Shown here: in pieces, positions 54,962 to 64,000 of the stretch
Layout of the letters: each line of letters starts with the position of its first letter
Numbering within the stretch: position 1 is the first letter of the stretch
NCBI GenBank assembly: GCA_940337035.1
Contig: CALNHX010001064.1
Coordinates: 124,001 to 188,000 of the forward strand
Length of the DNA: 64,000 bases
DNA from: Agriotes lineatus
Lineage: Eukaryota; Arthropoda; Insecta; Coleoptera; Elateridae
Direction of reading: 5' to 3'
Translations under genes and position numbers: made by a program
Notes under the pieces: model-generated
Seen by the model: only the letters and a program-made list of their open reading frames with translations
What the model was told of the DNA's origin: nothing
Databases searched by the model: none

Positions 54962-56227
54962 ATGAACAAGTCAAGAGATCGATCCAGATCACCAATACAA
55001 AAAGTGCAAAATAAAAATACAAATAGTGATTCAAATTTAAATTCAGGCAATAAAATGGCTGTAAACTTTTCCGAAATAAATTTAGCTAGAGAAATTGTTC
55101 CTACCTACGAAGGAGGTTCAATAAATCTATCGTATTATATTCAACAATGCGAAAAATTCATAGATACTTATAAGATTAGTACAGAAGGTCAAGAGCATTG
55201 CTCTACCAATAAATTAATATTTGAACTATGTTGCTCAAAATTAGTTGGTTCTGCCCGTGAGACTATAATTGTTTCAAATTGCGTAACTTGGAAACAAGTT
55301 AAAAGCGCACTTCTAAATCGTTTTGGAGACCAAAGAAATGAAACGCTTTTGGAAAATGATTTAATTACTTGTTATCAATTTCAAAATGAAAATTACGAAC
55401 AATATTATGAAAGAGTAAAATCTAAACTACAACAGATTTTAGAACACATTAGTATTAGGGAAGAAAACGCTAGTTTAAAAGTTTTTAAAACCGAAATGTA
55501 CGAAACAAGAGCCCAAAATACATTTTGTGCTGGTCTTTTCGAACCATACCGATCGTTTATCTCAAATAAAACAGTGACCTCTTTAGAAGATGCACTCTCC
55601 CAATTACGAAAATATGATAACCACCAACAGCAAGTAAACTTTTTAAATTTCATTCGAAGCAAGCAAGCTACAAAACCTCCCAGACAAATACAACAAACTC
55701 ACAATGTACATAGACATGTGCCAAATAGGCAATTCTCATCCTTTGCAAACCCACAAACAGCTCAATTTTCTCGTTTTAATTACCCACAACCTACTCATGG
55801 TTCACATTTTCAACATAATTCAAATCAGTTCCCTCGTGGCCCGATTAACATTCAAACTCGAAATGTTCCTCAAAAATTCTACACAAACTCTCAAGTTTTT
55901 GGTAAAAAACCAGATTATAAACCTACTCCTATGTCAGTAAATACCCGTAATACTGTACAAACTAATAAAAATCAAGCTCCCCAAACACAGTCTAATTATT
56001 TCCGAAGAACAGGTCCTCCAAATTTTATTGCTGAAGAACTGCATAATATAGAACAACCAGAAAACTGTGAATATAACCCTGACTCTTATGAAAATTGTTA
56101 CGATTCCTCTGAACACGATTTCGAGATTAATTATGAAGAAACTATGTCCAATGCATTAGATAATAATCAAGAATATCAATGTGAAAATTTTCCCATACAA
56201 GCCTCGACAGAACAAACATTGACTTAA
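54962..56227 (+). CDS. gag: Errantivirus Gag
   Basis: About 421 residues from the ATG at 54962. The open frame extends upstream to 54896 but without ATG. Arg/Ser-rich start (MNKSRDRSRSPIQKV), then an alpha-helical capsid-like region (YIQQCEKFIDTYK, ELCCSKLVGSARETI, LLNRFGDQRNE, YYERVKSKLQQILEH) and a Gln/Asn/Pro-rich nucleocapsid-like tail with no CCHC knuckle, usual for errantiviruses. Ends 56227. The last 43 bases overlap pol. Confidence 0.9.
   Translation: MNKSRDRSRSPIQKVQNKNTNSDSNLNSGNKMAVNFSEINLAREIVPTYEGGSINLSYYIQQCEKFIDTYKISTEGQEHCSTNKLIFELCCSKLVGSARETIIVSNCVTWKQVKSALLNRFGDQRNETLLENDLITCYQFQNENYEQYYERVKSKLQQILEHISIREENASLKVFKTEMYETRAQNTFCAGLFEPYRSFISNKTVTSLEDALSQLRKYDNHQQQVNFLNFIRSKQATKPPRQIQQTHNVHRHVPNRQFSSFANPQTAQFSRFNYPQPTHGSHFQHNSNQFPRGPINIQTRNVPQKFYTNSQVFGKKPDYKPTPMSVNTRNTVQTNKNQAPQTQSNYFRRTGPPNFIAEELHNIEQPENCEYNPDSYENCYDSSEHDFEINYEETMSNALDNNQEYQCENFPIQASTEQTLT
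56185..56191 (+). promoter_or_regulatory. Candidate -1 ribosomal frameshift heptamer
   Basis: A AAT TTT fits X XXY YYZ in the gag frame. The -1 frame has a stop (TGA) at 56182-56184, directly upstream, and is open from here through protease, so any shift must occur within 56185-56227. Confidence 0.72.
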
Positions 56228-56658
56228 ATGCAATCTTAAGTAAACCACAGTTACCATTCATTACTATACCCGAATTTAATCTTAGAATATTAATCGACTC
56301 AGGCGCTTCTAATTCCATAATGAACCCTGAAATTGCTAACGATTATTTTAAAAATCATTCTTTCAGAAAACCTTTTCAAGTAAAAAGTTTAGATCAAATT
56401 GTTAATAATGACTGGAATATAGATTACCCCCTATTGGAAAATTATAACATAAACGAAAACATCAAATTTCATGTGTTTAAATGGCATGATAGATTCGACG
56501 CACTTTTAGGTAGTGAAGATTTTAGGAAGCTAGGTGCAAAGATCGATTATGATCATCAAAATTTAGAAATTAAAGGTATCAAAATTCCCTTTTTCTTTGA
56601 ACTAAATCCTCAAAATTTTAAACCTGTTAAACAGAACACCAGAAGCTATATTAAAATA
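56185..56658 (+). CDS. pol: Errantivirus Pol, protease part (interrupted)
   Basis: Aspartic protease with the active site LIDSGASNSIMNPEI at about 56288, then FDALLGSEDFRKLGAKIDY. The frame is the -1 frame of gag. It is cut at the CCAGTAGAC duplication (56659-56667) by the TIR element, and the reading frame passes into the insert until 56802. Continues at 59101. Confidence 0.88.
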
Positions 56659-56667
56659 CCAGTAGAC

Positions 56668-56785
56668 CGGAGCCGGACATTTGGGCGCGGCCGTTTGGGC
56701 GCGGCCGTTCGGGCGCGGCCGTTTGGGCGCGAAGACACTTGGGCGCAGGGCCACTTGGGCGCGAGACATTTGGGCGCGAGGAAAT
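56668..56785 (+). repeat. Left TIR of the 9 bp-TSD element
   Basis: Four TTTGGGCGCGGCCG-type units, then three ACTTGGGCGCGAG-type units. Mirrors 58986-59100. Confidence 0.88.
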
Positions 56786-57683
56786 TAATTAAAGTATATT
56801 AGTATTTACTAGCTTTACTATTAATAGGTCTGAAAAATTATTGTAAATAACGAGTGTTACCTAAAGCTCAAGGAGGTGGCGGGCGGCAAAAATTTAGTAT
56901 AGAAATATTAATTCTCGAAAATTTGAATTTTATTAGTACAAGTAGGTTCGACGATAACAAGTTACAAATTTTAACTTTCCGGTAAATACTAACAAATCTT
57001 TTGTGGAGATTTATTACATTAAAATAATAAATAACAAAGAATAAATAAATAGAGATTGGGTACAAACAGAGCTATCGATGAACTATCCAATCATTTGGAG
57101 ATTCGACAGCCTGAAAACGGTTCAGCGAGGGAGAGATGTTGCTTATGAACAGTTACTTGCGGGAAATGAGCTCACTCAAAAAACACTTATCGAGGCTGAT
57201 AGAAGAATAAAATAATTGGTTGAAGATTATAATAATCAACATAATTATGTAGACGGCGCAAACAATAGGAACATTGTAGAATGAATGCGTAGATGCTTCT
57301 TGTTTATATTTTAAAAAATTGTATATATTTTACTTTAAGAATAGTATGTATTATAATGGTAAACATTGCAAGAATCAATTTTGATTATTAAAGTTAATCT
57401 TTTTATATTATTATTTATTATTATTCTTATTTCTGCGCTTATCTTCAGTTAGTCGGTTCATAACATAACGAAAATAATTGATTACTTTAAAATTTAACAG
57501 TTTATTGTTAAATATTATCATTATAAACAAAACTCGAAGTCGACTAGTTTCGGTCCAAATAGAACACATATTAGAAACATATTAAACATTTGAGGCATCA
57601 ATCGATTAAATATAGCATATTATTATTTATTTACCAGTACAACAAATGTATTTCTATTTAAAATTATTTTCAACTCTTATATA

Positions 57684-58655
57684 CAGGGTGTTTGTATATC
57701 GCTGGACACCTCTAACTTCATTAATAATAGAGATATCGAAAAGAACTTTTTTTGTTTTAAATACCAGTGCACAATCTATAAATTGATGTAAACCAATTTA
57801 AGCCATGGCCTCATATTTTTGCGCAGTGATACACGACTTTGGTTTTTTAAATGGAACACCCTGTATATTTTTAGATATCTGAATTTAACGCTAAAGGTGC
57901 TTTATGATAGCATTCTTAAATTTAAATTTAGGAACCTCTTATTTTTCAAAATTAAAAAAAAGTGTTTAGCCAAAGTAGGCAATGAATTATGCAAAATTGC
58001 TAACAATTGAACAAGAATTGCAAAACAAACTCGACTTGGTTCTAAGAATATCTCATGGCCGATTTATAGCATCAAACGTACTAAAACAATTGAAAACTAT
58101 GTTTTTTAAATGGAATAATATGAGTTTCCTTGACAATAATATTTATATTTAAATTGTTTTACGTATTTTTGATTTTTTAAAAGCTATTGCTAAACAAAAT
58201 GGCGAATATAGTACACCATTGGAAAGCCCATTTATTGTAGTTTTTCATCTGTTTAATGAAACTCATATTGTTCCATTTAAAAAAACATAGTTTTCAATTG
58301 TTTTAGTAGGTTTGGTGCTATAATTCGGCCATGAGAAATTTTTAGAGCCAAGTGGAGTTTAGTTTGCATTTCTTGTTCGATTGTTAGTGATTTTGCGCAA
58401 TTTATGGCCTACTTTGGCCAAAAATCTTTTTATTATTTTGAAAAATAATAAGTTCCAAAATTTAAGTTTAAGAATGCTATCATAATTCACTTTTAGTGCT
58501 GATTTCAAATATTTAAAAATATACAGGGTGTTCCATTTGAGAAACCAAACTTGTGTAGCACTACATATACTGGCATTTAAAACAAAAGAAAGTTCTTTTC
58601 GATACCTCTATTATTAACGAAGTTGTGAGCTGTCTAGCGATCTACAAACACACTG
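57684..58655. mobile_element. 972 bp foldback element with TATA duplication
   Basis: Arms 57684 to about 58130 and about 58250-58655 are complementary at roughly 80-85%, including CATGGCCGAnTTATAGCA and AAAACAATTGAAAACTATGTT. Ends CAGGGTGTTTGTA and (complement) CAGTGTGTTTGTA. TATA at 57680-57683 and 58656-58659. An inner TGGAACACCCTGTATATTTT box occurs in both arms. Non-coding. Confidence 0.85.
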
Positions 58656-58985
58656 TATAATCTATTTCCATCATTATTTCAATTCAGAATTATTATTTTA
58701 TATCTAACATACTGCCTTTTTATGTATTCAGAATTATTTCAAATCTTATCTAATATACTACCTTCTTTATTTCTATTCGGATTTATTTCAAAATTTATCT
58801 AATATAGGTACTACCACCTTATTTAAAATTAATCTCATAACGGTTTCAGTAAATAATAGGATTATTCTTTTAATATTGTTTGATTAATTACATTAACTTA
58901 AATAATGATTTAGTAAATGTTTGTTCATTTATTTCAAATTTAAATTATTCACACTTAATGTGTTCCTAAATCCCAACGTTGACCC

Positions 58986-59100
58986 TTTCTCGCGCCCAAA
59001 TGTCTCGCGCCCAAGTGTCTCGCGCCCAAGTGTCCCCGCGCCCAAACGGCCGCGCCCAGACGGCCGCGCCCAAACGGCCGCGCCCAAATGTCCTAGACCG
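58986..59100 (-). repeat. Right TIR of the 9 bp-TSD element
   Basis: Complement of the left TIR with the same two classes of tandem unit. Ends TGTCCTAGACCG. Confidence 0.88.
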
Positions 59101-62100
59101 CCAGTAGACATAGATGAAGGACAAATAGTTATTCCAAAAATCAAAATTAATAACGTCACTTTGCCAGAATCAATTTCTTACGCAAAAAATGGTATTTGTA
59201 CAATTCCCTTGCAAGAAGTTCAAAACGTAGACATAAATTTTCACCAACAAATTAAGGTTCAACTTCTATATAATTTTGAATTAGGTAAACCAACATCAAA
59301 CGCTCAAGAATTAGATATTACAAAAATAATTAGAAAAGATCATCTAAATCCGGAAGAAAAAGTCGAAATTAGTGCTCTTTGTAAAAAGTTCAGAGATATA
59401 TTTTACAACGAAAAATGTGATTTGTCATTTACTAACGCTGTAAAACATACGATTAGGACCAAAGATGAAGACCCAGTCTTTTCAAAATCCTATCGATACC
59501 CATACCATTTAAAAACCGAAATTCAATCTCAAATAAAAAAACTCTTAGACAACAAAATTATAAGACCAAGTATTTCACCATATAGCTCTCCGATTTGGAT
59601 AGTACCTAAGAAATTAGACGCAAGCGGTAAGAAAAAATGGCGTTTAGTTATAGATTACCGAAAGCTTAATGAAAAAACAGTAGAAGATAAATATCCTCTG
59701 CCCCGCATTGACGAAATTTTAGATAATTTAGGTAGATGTAGTTATTTTTCAACACTTGACTTAGCACAAGGATTTCACCAACTAGAAATGGACCCCAAAT
59801 CCATTGAAAAAACCGCCTTTAGCGTAGATAATGGACATTATGAGTATCTTAGAATGCCCTTTGGACTTCGTAATGCCCCAAGTACCTTCCAACGTGTTAT
59901 GGATAATATTCTAAAAGAACACATCTATAAAAATTGTTTTGTATACATGGACGATGTTGTTGTTTTTTCAAAATCTTTGCAAGAACACATAAATCATCTG
60001 AAATTAATTTTTCAAAAGTTTAGAGAATATAATTTGAAAGTACAGCTCGATAAATCTGAATTTCTAAGAAAAGAAGTAGCATTTTTAGGACATGTAATAA
60101 CTCCTGAAGGTATCAAACCAAATCCTTCCAAAATAAAAGCAGTTCAGGAATATCCGTTACCAAAATCTATTAAAGAAATAAGAGCTTTTCTTGGTTTAGT
60201 AGGATATTACAGACGATTTATACAGGACTTTGCAAAAGTTGTATCCCCTTTTACAAAATGTCTTAAAAAAGGAACTAAAATTGAGTCTAACGAACCAAGT
60301 TACTTAGAAGCTTTTGATAAATGCAAACAATTATTAACAAATGCCCCTATTCTTTCATATCCTGATTTTCATAAAACATTCACTTTAACTACAGATGCTT
60401 CCAACACAGCAATAGGTAATGTACTTTCCCAAAACTCAAAACCAATTGCCTTTTACTCTCGTACCTTAAATACAGCAGAAAAAAACTATTCTACGATTGA
60501 GCGAGAATTACTTGCTATTGTAGATGCCGTAAAACACTTTAGACCCTATGTTTTCGGAAACCAGTTTATTATAGAAACCGACCATAAACCTCTAGTTTGG
60601 CTGTTCTCCCTAAAAGACGCAAATTCTAGACTAGTAAAATGGCGTTTACGACTTGAGGAATATGATTATAAAATACAATATAAGAAAGGCAAAGAAAACC
60701 TAGTAGCTGATGCCCTGTCAAGAATCGAAATTAACACTCATGAAAATGAAAATAATTTAGATTCAATATCCATTGTTAATAACGTTGACCCAAAGGACCA
60801 ACATCATCCAGAAGATCTTGATGAAATTCTCAAATCTTGCGAAAAAGTTAATGACACTCCTTCTGACAATAATACACAACATACTGCGATTTCTAACCCT
60901 ATTTTTACCATGACAATTTCAGAGAAACCTTTGAATCTTTTTAATAATAGAATCATTTTAAAATTAGGTGATGAAAACAAACTAATCAGTTCAAAACCCT
61001 TCAATAAAAATACGTATGAAATAACTATACGTAGAGGAAATGAGTTAGAAAGTTTGAGAAACTATCTAAAACAAATTATAGACCCAAAATACCTTTACGG
61101 AATCTATTTTATAGACGAAGAAATAGAAAATAAGTTTAGAACAATTTGCCAACATTTATTCAATAATAACGTCAAAATTATTAAGAGTAACATTTTAGCA
61201 AAAGATATTGAAAATTCAGAAGCTCAATGTAATGTCATTAGAGAATATCACGAAACTAATCATAACGGTATAAATGAAACTTTTAGTAATTTGAAATTAA
61301 AATATTATTGGCCAGACATGCAAACCAAAATAAACAAAATTATCAATGAATGTGAAACTTGTCTCATAAGCAAATACGAAAGACGCCCGTATAAAACCCA
61401 ATTTTTAGGTCCATTGTTAGCCAAAAGACCTTTTGATGTGATTCACATGGACACTTTCAGTTTTGATAATAGCAAATTTTTAACTATAATAGATCTTTTT
61501 TCGCGTTATACTCAAGCGTATTTCATTAAGGATGCTACAGGCATAACAATTCTCAACAAACTTAGACACTATTTCTCTCATCACGGCTATCCACGAAAAA
61601 TAGTTTGTGACGAAGGAAAAGAGTTCAAAAATAAGGTATTCCAAGAATACTGCTCACTGTTCAAAATAGAAATTCATTTCACTACAAATTACAATCCAAA
61701 TTCAAATTCCCCTGTTGAGAGAGTTCATTCGACATTACTAGAAAAATTAAGAATATTAAAATCAAAGAATAAAAATGAACTTCCAAAAGAGTTAATGACA
61801 ACTGCAGTAGTTACATACAATCAATCTGTTCATTCTAGTACTGGATTTACCCCATTTACGCTTTTATATGGCCCGTTTGAAAATTTAAACGCACACGAAA
61901 TAGATTTAGATAAATCCATTTACGAATCATATAATCAGAAAAGAAAAGAAGAAATCTTACCATTTTTTGAACAACTTTATCAAAAACAGACTAATAAAGC
62001 CAACAAAAATCTAGAAAAAATTAATCAAAATAAAGAAGTTGTTAATTTCAATGAACCAGTTGCTTATTTCACACGTCAGAGAATACGAAAAACAGACCCC

Positions 62101-62283
62101 TATTATGATAAAGTAAATGTAACATCTATAGAGAAAAATAAGATTACAGGAATCAGAGAAAAAACAAATAGAGAAACTAATATTCATAATAGAAAAGTTA
62201 AAAGGACTAAAAGAAAAATTTGTTCACAGACTCAGCCTCCTAGGTTGGAGTCAAGGCCTTCAAGTTCAAACCCTGAAAACTAA
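59101..62283 (+). CDS. pol: Errantivirus Pol: RT, RNase H, integrase
   Basis: Resumes after the second CCAGTAGAC in the same frame. RT: PYSSPIWIVPKK, WRLVIDYRKLNEKT, FSTLDLAQGFHQ, FGLRNAPSTFQRVMD, YMDDVVVFS (about 59945). RNase H: LTTDASNTAIG (about 60390), ERELLAIVDAVKHFR, ETDHKPL. Integrase: an HHCC zinc motif ending CETCLIS (about 61355), then a catalytic core with Asp in HMDTFSF (about 61447), Asp in VCDEGKEF (about 61608) and Glu in PVERVHS (about 61714). No stop or shift. Only the insertion separates it from protease. Confidence 0.93.
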   Translation, partial: PVDIDEGQIVIPKIKINNVTLPESISYAKNGICTIPLQEVQNVDINFHQQIKVQLLYNFELGKPTSNAQELDITKIIRKDHLNPEEKVEISALCKKFRDIFYNEKCDLSFTNAVKHTIRTKDEDPVFSKSYRYPYHLKTEIQSQIKKLLDNKIIRPSISPYSSPIWIVPKKLDASGKKKWRLVIDYRKLNEKTVEDKYPLPRIDEILDNLGRCSYFSTLDLAQGFHQLEMDPKSIEKTAFSVDNGHYEYLRMPFGLRNAPSTFQRVMDNILKEHIYKNCFVYMDDVVVFSKSLQEHINHLKLIFQKFREYNLKVQLDKSEFLRKEVAFLGHVITPEGIKPNPSKIKAVQEYPLPKSIKEIRAFLGLVGYYRRFIQDFAKVVSPFTKCLKKGTKIESNEPSYLEAFDKCKQLLTNAPILSYPDFHKTFTLTTDASNTAIGNVLSQNSKPIAFYSRTLNTAEKNYSTIERELLAIVDAVKHFRPYVFGNQFIIETDHKPLVWLFSLKDANSRLVKWRLRLEEYDYKIQYKKGKENLVADALSRIEINTHENENNLDSISIVNNVDPKDQHHPEDLDEILKSCEKVNDTPSDNNTQHTAISNPIFTMTISEKPLNLFNNRIILKLGDENKLISSKPFNKNTYEITIRRGNELESLRNYLKQIIDPKYLYGIYFIDEEIENKFRTICQHLFNNNVKIIKSNILAKDIENSEAQCNVIREYHETNHNGINETFSNLKLKYYWPDMQTKINKIINECETCLISKYERRPYKTQFLGPLLAKRPFDVIHMDTFSFDNSKFLTIIDLFSRYTQAYFIKDATGITILNKLRHYFSHHGYPRKIVCDEGKEFKNKVFQEYCSLFKIEIHFTTNYNPNSNSPVERVHSTLLEKLRILKSKNKNELPKELMTTAVVTYNQSVHSSTGFTPFTLLYGPFENLNAHEIDLDKSIYESYNQKRKEEILPFFEQLYQKQTNKANKNLEKINQNKEVVNFNEPVAYFTRQRIRKTDPYYDKVNVTSIEKNKITGIREKTNRETNIHNRKVKRTKRKICSQTQPPRLESRPSSSNPEN
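62217..62230 (+). promoter_or_regulatory. Candidate env splice acceptor
   Basis: ATTTGTTCACAG ends at 62229, inside the end of pol. The exon would start at 62230, which is the third base of an env-frame codon and so matches the phase left by the donor at 54891. Confidence 0.7.
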
Positions 62284-63817
62284 TGGATACTTTTCAGAAA
62301 ATTTAGGTACAGTTAAGCTATTAAGTCACTATCATAAATTTTATTTTTACTTCAATATTACTGATTTAAGATTAGGATATCAAAAGTTATTAGAAAATGT
62401 AGTAACCCTAGAAACAAAAATTCAAAATTCCACTATGTTTGAATTACTCAACCTAACAAAAGACAATTGTAAACTAATAAAAAACGAACTATCAAAATTT
62501 AATTTTAGAAGAAAACGTGCCCTAATAGATGGTTTAGGAACCATAATAAAATACGTTACTGGCAATCCAGATAATAACGATTTAATAGAAATAAATAAAA
62601 ATATAGAATCTCTAATCACTACACAAGGTAGAGTCATTAAACAAGTAAATAAATTCACTTCATTTGCGAACCATATTACTGATCGTTACATTCAGGATAT
62701 TAATTCAATTCAAACTAATTTAAATTCCTCAGCTCACGCTATCAACAAATTAAGTAGCATAGTCAATACTCAATTATCTCTCCAATATAATCAATACATA
62801 AGTCTCAAATTACTTAACATTCTTCGTAGTATTGAAAGAACCATTTCTTTTGCTACTATCGGAATAATTAATTTGGAAATTATTACTAATGATGAATTAA
62901 TTGAAATTATTGATCACTTGAAAAATATCTATAAGCCAGCAGAATTACCTGAATTAGACTTGAATCATATGATAACAATAATAGAATTTTCTAAATTTCA
63001 AGTTATCTCAATTAATGAATCGATAACTTGCATAATGTATTTTCCTATCCTAAATGAGTCCTTACAACAATATTCTCGAATTTATCCCATTCCAAATTCA
63101 GAAGATAAAATTTTAATTCCTCCCTACAAATATCATCTGCAAGGTGCACAAGGTGAACTATGGACTGACGAGAAATGCAAAAGTGTAATTAACGAAACAA
63201 TTTGTTTACAAAGTCCAAAAATAAATAAATGTTTATTACTGTCAAAACTTAAAAATTGTACACATGCTCTAGTTAATAATAACTATAAATTATATACTCA
63301 GTTAGATAATGGTTTAATTTTACTTTCTTCTAAATCACCGATTATTGTAACTGAAGAATGCAATAATAAAGTATATCCCACTAGTGTTAAGGAAAATGTT
63401 TTGTTAAATTCAGTAATAAATTGTAAAATTATATTAGACGGTAAGACTTTTGAAGGTGTATCTACAAAATTAATACATCACAATAATTTTAAACTATATA
63501 ATTATAAAACTAATGTGGTTGTACATTTAAAACCAAAACATTTACATGATTTCGTTAGTTTAAAAGAAGAAACTAAATCACTTAAAAAAATTACTAATGT
63601 TAATCCTGTATTTCATATAACACACTTTTCAATTACTATTGTACTTCTAATTTCATTTTGTACTGTATTAGTTATAATATTTGTACTTAGAAATAAGATA
63701 AAGGTTTTTTCAAACCCAAACAACAAGATGAAGCCATATCGATGTCAACAATACCACCAAACACAAAGAACGAGGACGTTCTTCTTTAAAGGATGGACGA
63801 ATTATATTAAACTATAG
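62230..63817 (+). CDS. env: Errantivirus Env (baculovirus F-like envelope glycoprotein), spliced from leader
   Basis: Membrane fusion glycoprotein of insect endogenous retroviruses. The env frame is open from before 62230 to the TAG at 63815-63817. The first in-frame internal ATG is 62435, which would lack a signal peptide. A furin-type basic site lies at 62507-62518, followed by a Gly/Ala/Ile-containing fusion-peptide-like stretch. Many NxS/T sites and paired Cys in the ectodomain. A membrane segment sits at about 63621-63690 with a short basic tail. The stop lies 15 bases inside the 3' LTR. With the leader exon 54869-54891 the product is about 536 residues. Intact as far as seen. Confidence 0.88.
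63785..63799 (+). promoter_or_regulatory. Errantivirus polypurine tract
   Basis: AAAGGATGGACG sits immediately before the 3' LTR start and is also env coding sequence. Confidence 0.65.
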
Positions 63818-64000
63818 ACACGGCCTAATCACTAATGAATAACATCTTATCAATAATAAACAGTAAATATTATTCAAATTGTAAACGACTTTAGACTCGT
63901 AAACACTTATGAGTAATATTGTTCTGCAAGATAGTTTAAACTCCAAACCTTAGTTCATAGTAGTTTAAACTTTAAACATTAGATAAGATTATAACCATAT
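63800..64000 (+). repeat. Errantivirus 3' LTR (first 201 bases)
   Basis: Identical to 54280-54480 in every base visible. The remaining 130 bases and the target duplication lie beyond the window. Confidence 0.92.

Larger units (their letters stand above)
56668..59100. mobile_element. 2433 bp TIR element with 9 bp target duplication (MULE-like, non-autonomous)
   Basis: Flanked by CCAGTAGAC at 56659-56667 and 59101-59109. TIRs of about 118 bp begin CGG-nnnn-GGACATTTGGGCG and are made of tandem TTTGGGCGCGGCCG units followed by ACnTTGGGCGCGAG units. They are strongly GC-rich in an AT-rich setting. No transposase frame was found inside; the interior is AT-rich and holds a foldback element. A 9 bp duplication is typical of Mutator-like elements. 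The class is inferred from that alone. Confidence 0.85.
54280..64000 (+). mobile_element. Gypsy/errantivirus-like LTR element with env, 3' end outside window
   Basis: Insect endogenous retrovirus type: LTR, PBS, gag (54962), pol in the -1 frame (from 56185), env (from 62230), and 3' LTR starting 63800. The visible 200 bases of the 3' LTR are identical to the 5' LTR, so insertion is recent. Pol is split by a 2.4 kb TIR element. Otherwise no stops were seen in gag, pol or env. Inserted in a TATATA context, which errantiviruses favour. Confidence 0.93.

Overview
This 64 kb window looks like an intergenic or intronic stretch of a large, AT-rich insect genome, possibly a beetle or another insect with an inflated genome. 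Almost all of it is transposable elements nested in one another. Nothing bacterial is present: there are no operons, no ribosome binding sites and no CRISPR array. The only probable host coding sequence is one minus-strand exon at about 49.3-49.6 kb. It encodes the third RNA-recognition motif of an ELAV/Hu family RNA-binding protein and has a plausible splice acceptor.

Layout. 1-3.76 kb: a LINE with an L1-like ORF1 and an endonuclease/reverse-transcriptase ORF2. 4.3-13.6 kb: a broken hAT (TTF zinc finger, hATC) transposase gene, split by a BEL/Pao LTR element (5155-11583, identical 130 bp LTRs, 5 bp TSD) that itself carries a CR1/L2-like LINE in gag. 13.9-20.35 kb: two minus-strand genes, a Crypton-type tyrosine recombinase and an XPG/PIN-fold nuclease-like protein with a Cys-rich tail. 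The nuclease gene sits between two copies of a repeat in opposite orientation, and a Jockey LINE with a textbook 5' inversion lies in the same interval. 20.4-32.8 kb: hAT-like and L2-like relics, three degenerate LINE copies, a MITE, tRNA-Glu-like sequences and about 5 kb of unassigned DNA. 32.8-41.5 kb: a Jockey LINE interrupted by an insert holding a GC-rich 30 bp minisatellite, a Tc1 transposon with long TIRs, and an almost intact Jockey LINE whose two ORFs overlap at TAATG. 41.5-49.2 kb: L2-like fragments, a near-perfect 256 bp palindrome, a hAT relic with an 8 bp TSD inside the 3' end of an internally deleted LINE, and long non-coding DNA. 50-54.3 kb: a LINE split by a solo LTR, and an opposing LINE endonuclease fragment. 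54.28-64 kb: a young errantivirus-like Gypsy element with gag, pol and env, interrupted in pol by a 2.4 kb TIR element with a 9 bp TSD, which carries a 1 kb foldback element. Its 3' LTR runs off the window.

How it fits together. Nesting and target-site duplications give a relative chronology: hAT before BEL before L2; deleted LINE before hAT, with an L2 fragment also inside the hAT; errantivirus before the 9 bp-TSD element. The errantivirus keeps a likely -1 frameshift site between gag and pol, and a splice donor/acceptor pair that would give env its start codon and leader. The least-explained system is the recombinase plus XPG-like nuclease pair at 16.2-20.1 kb. All family assignments are from reading motifs by eye; no database search was run.
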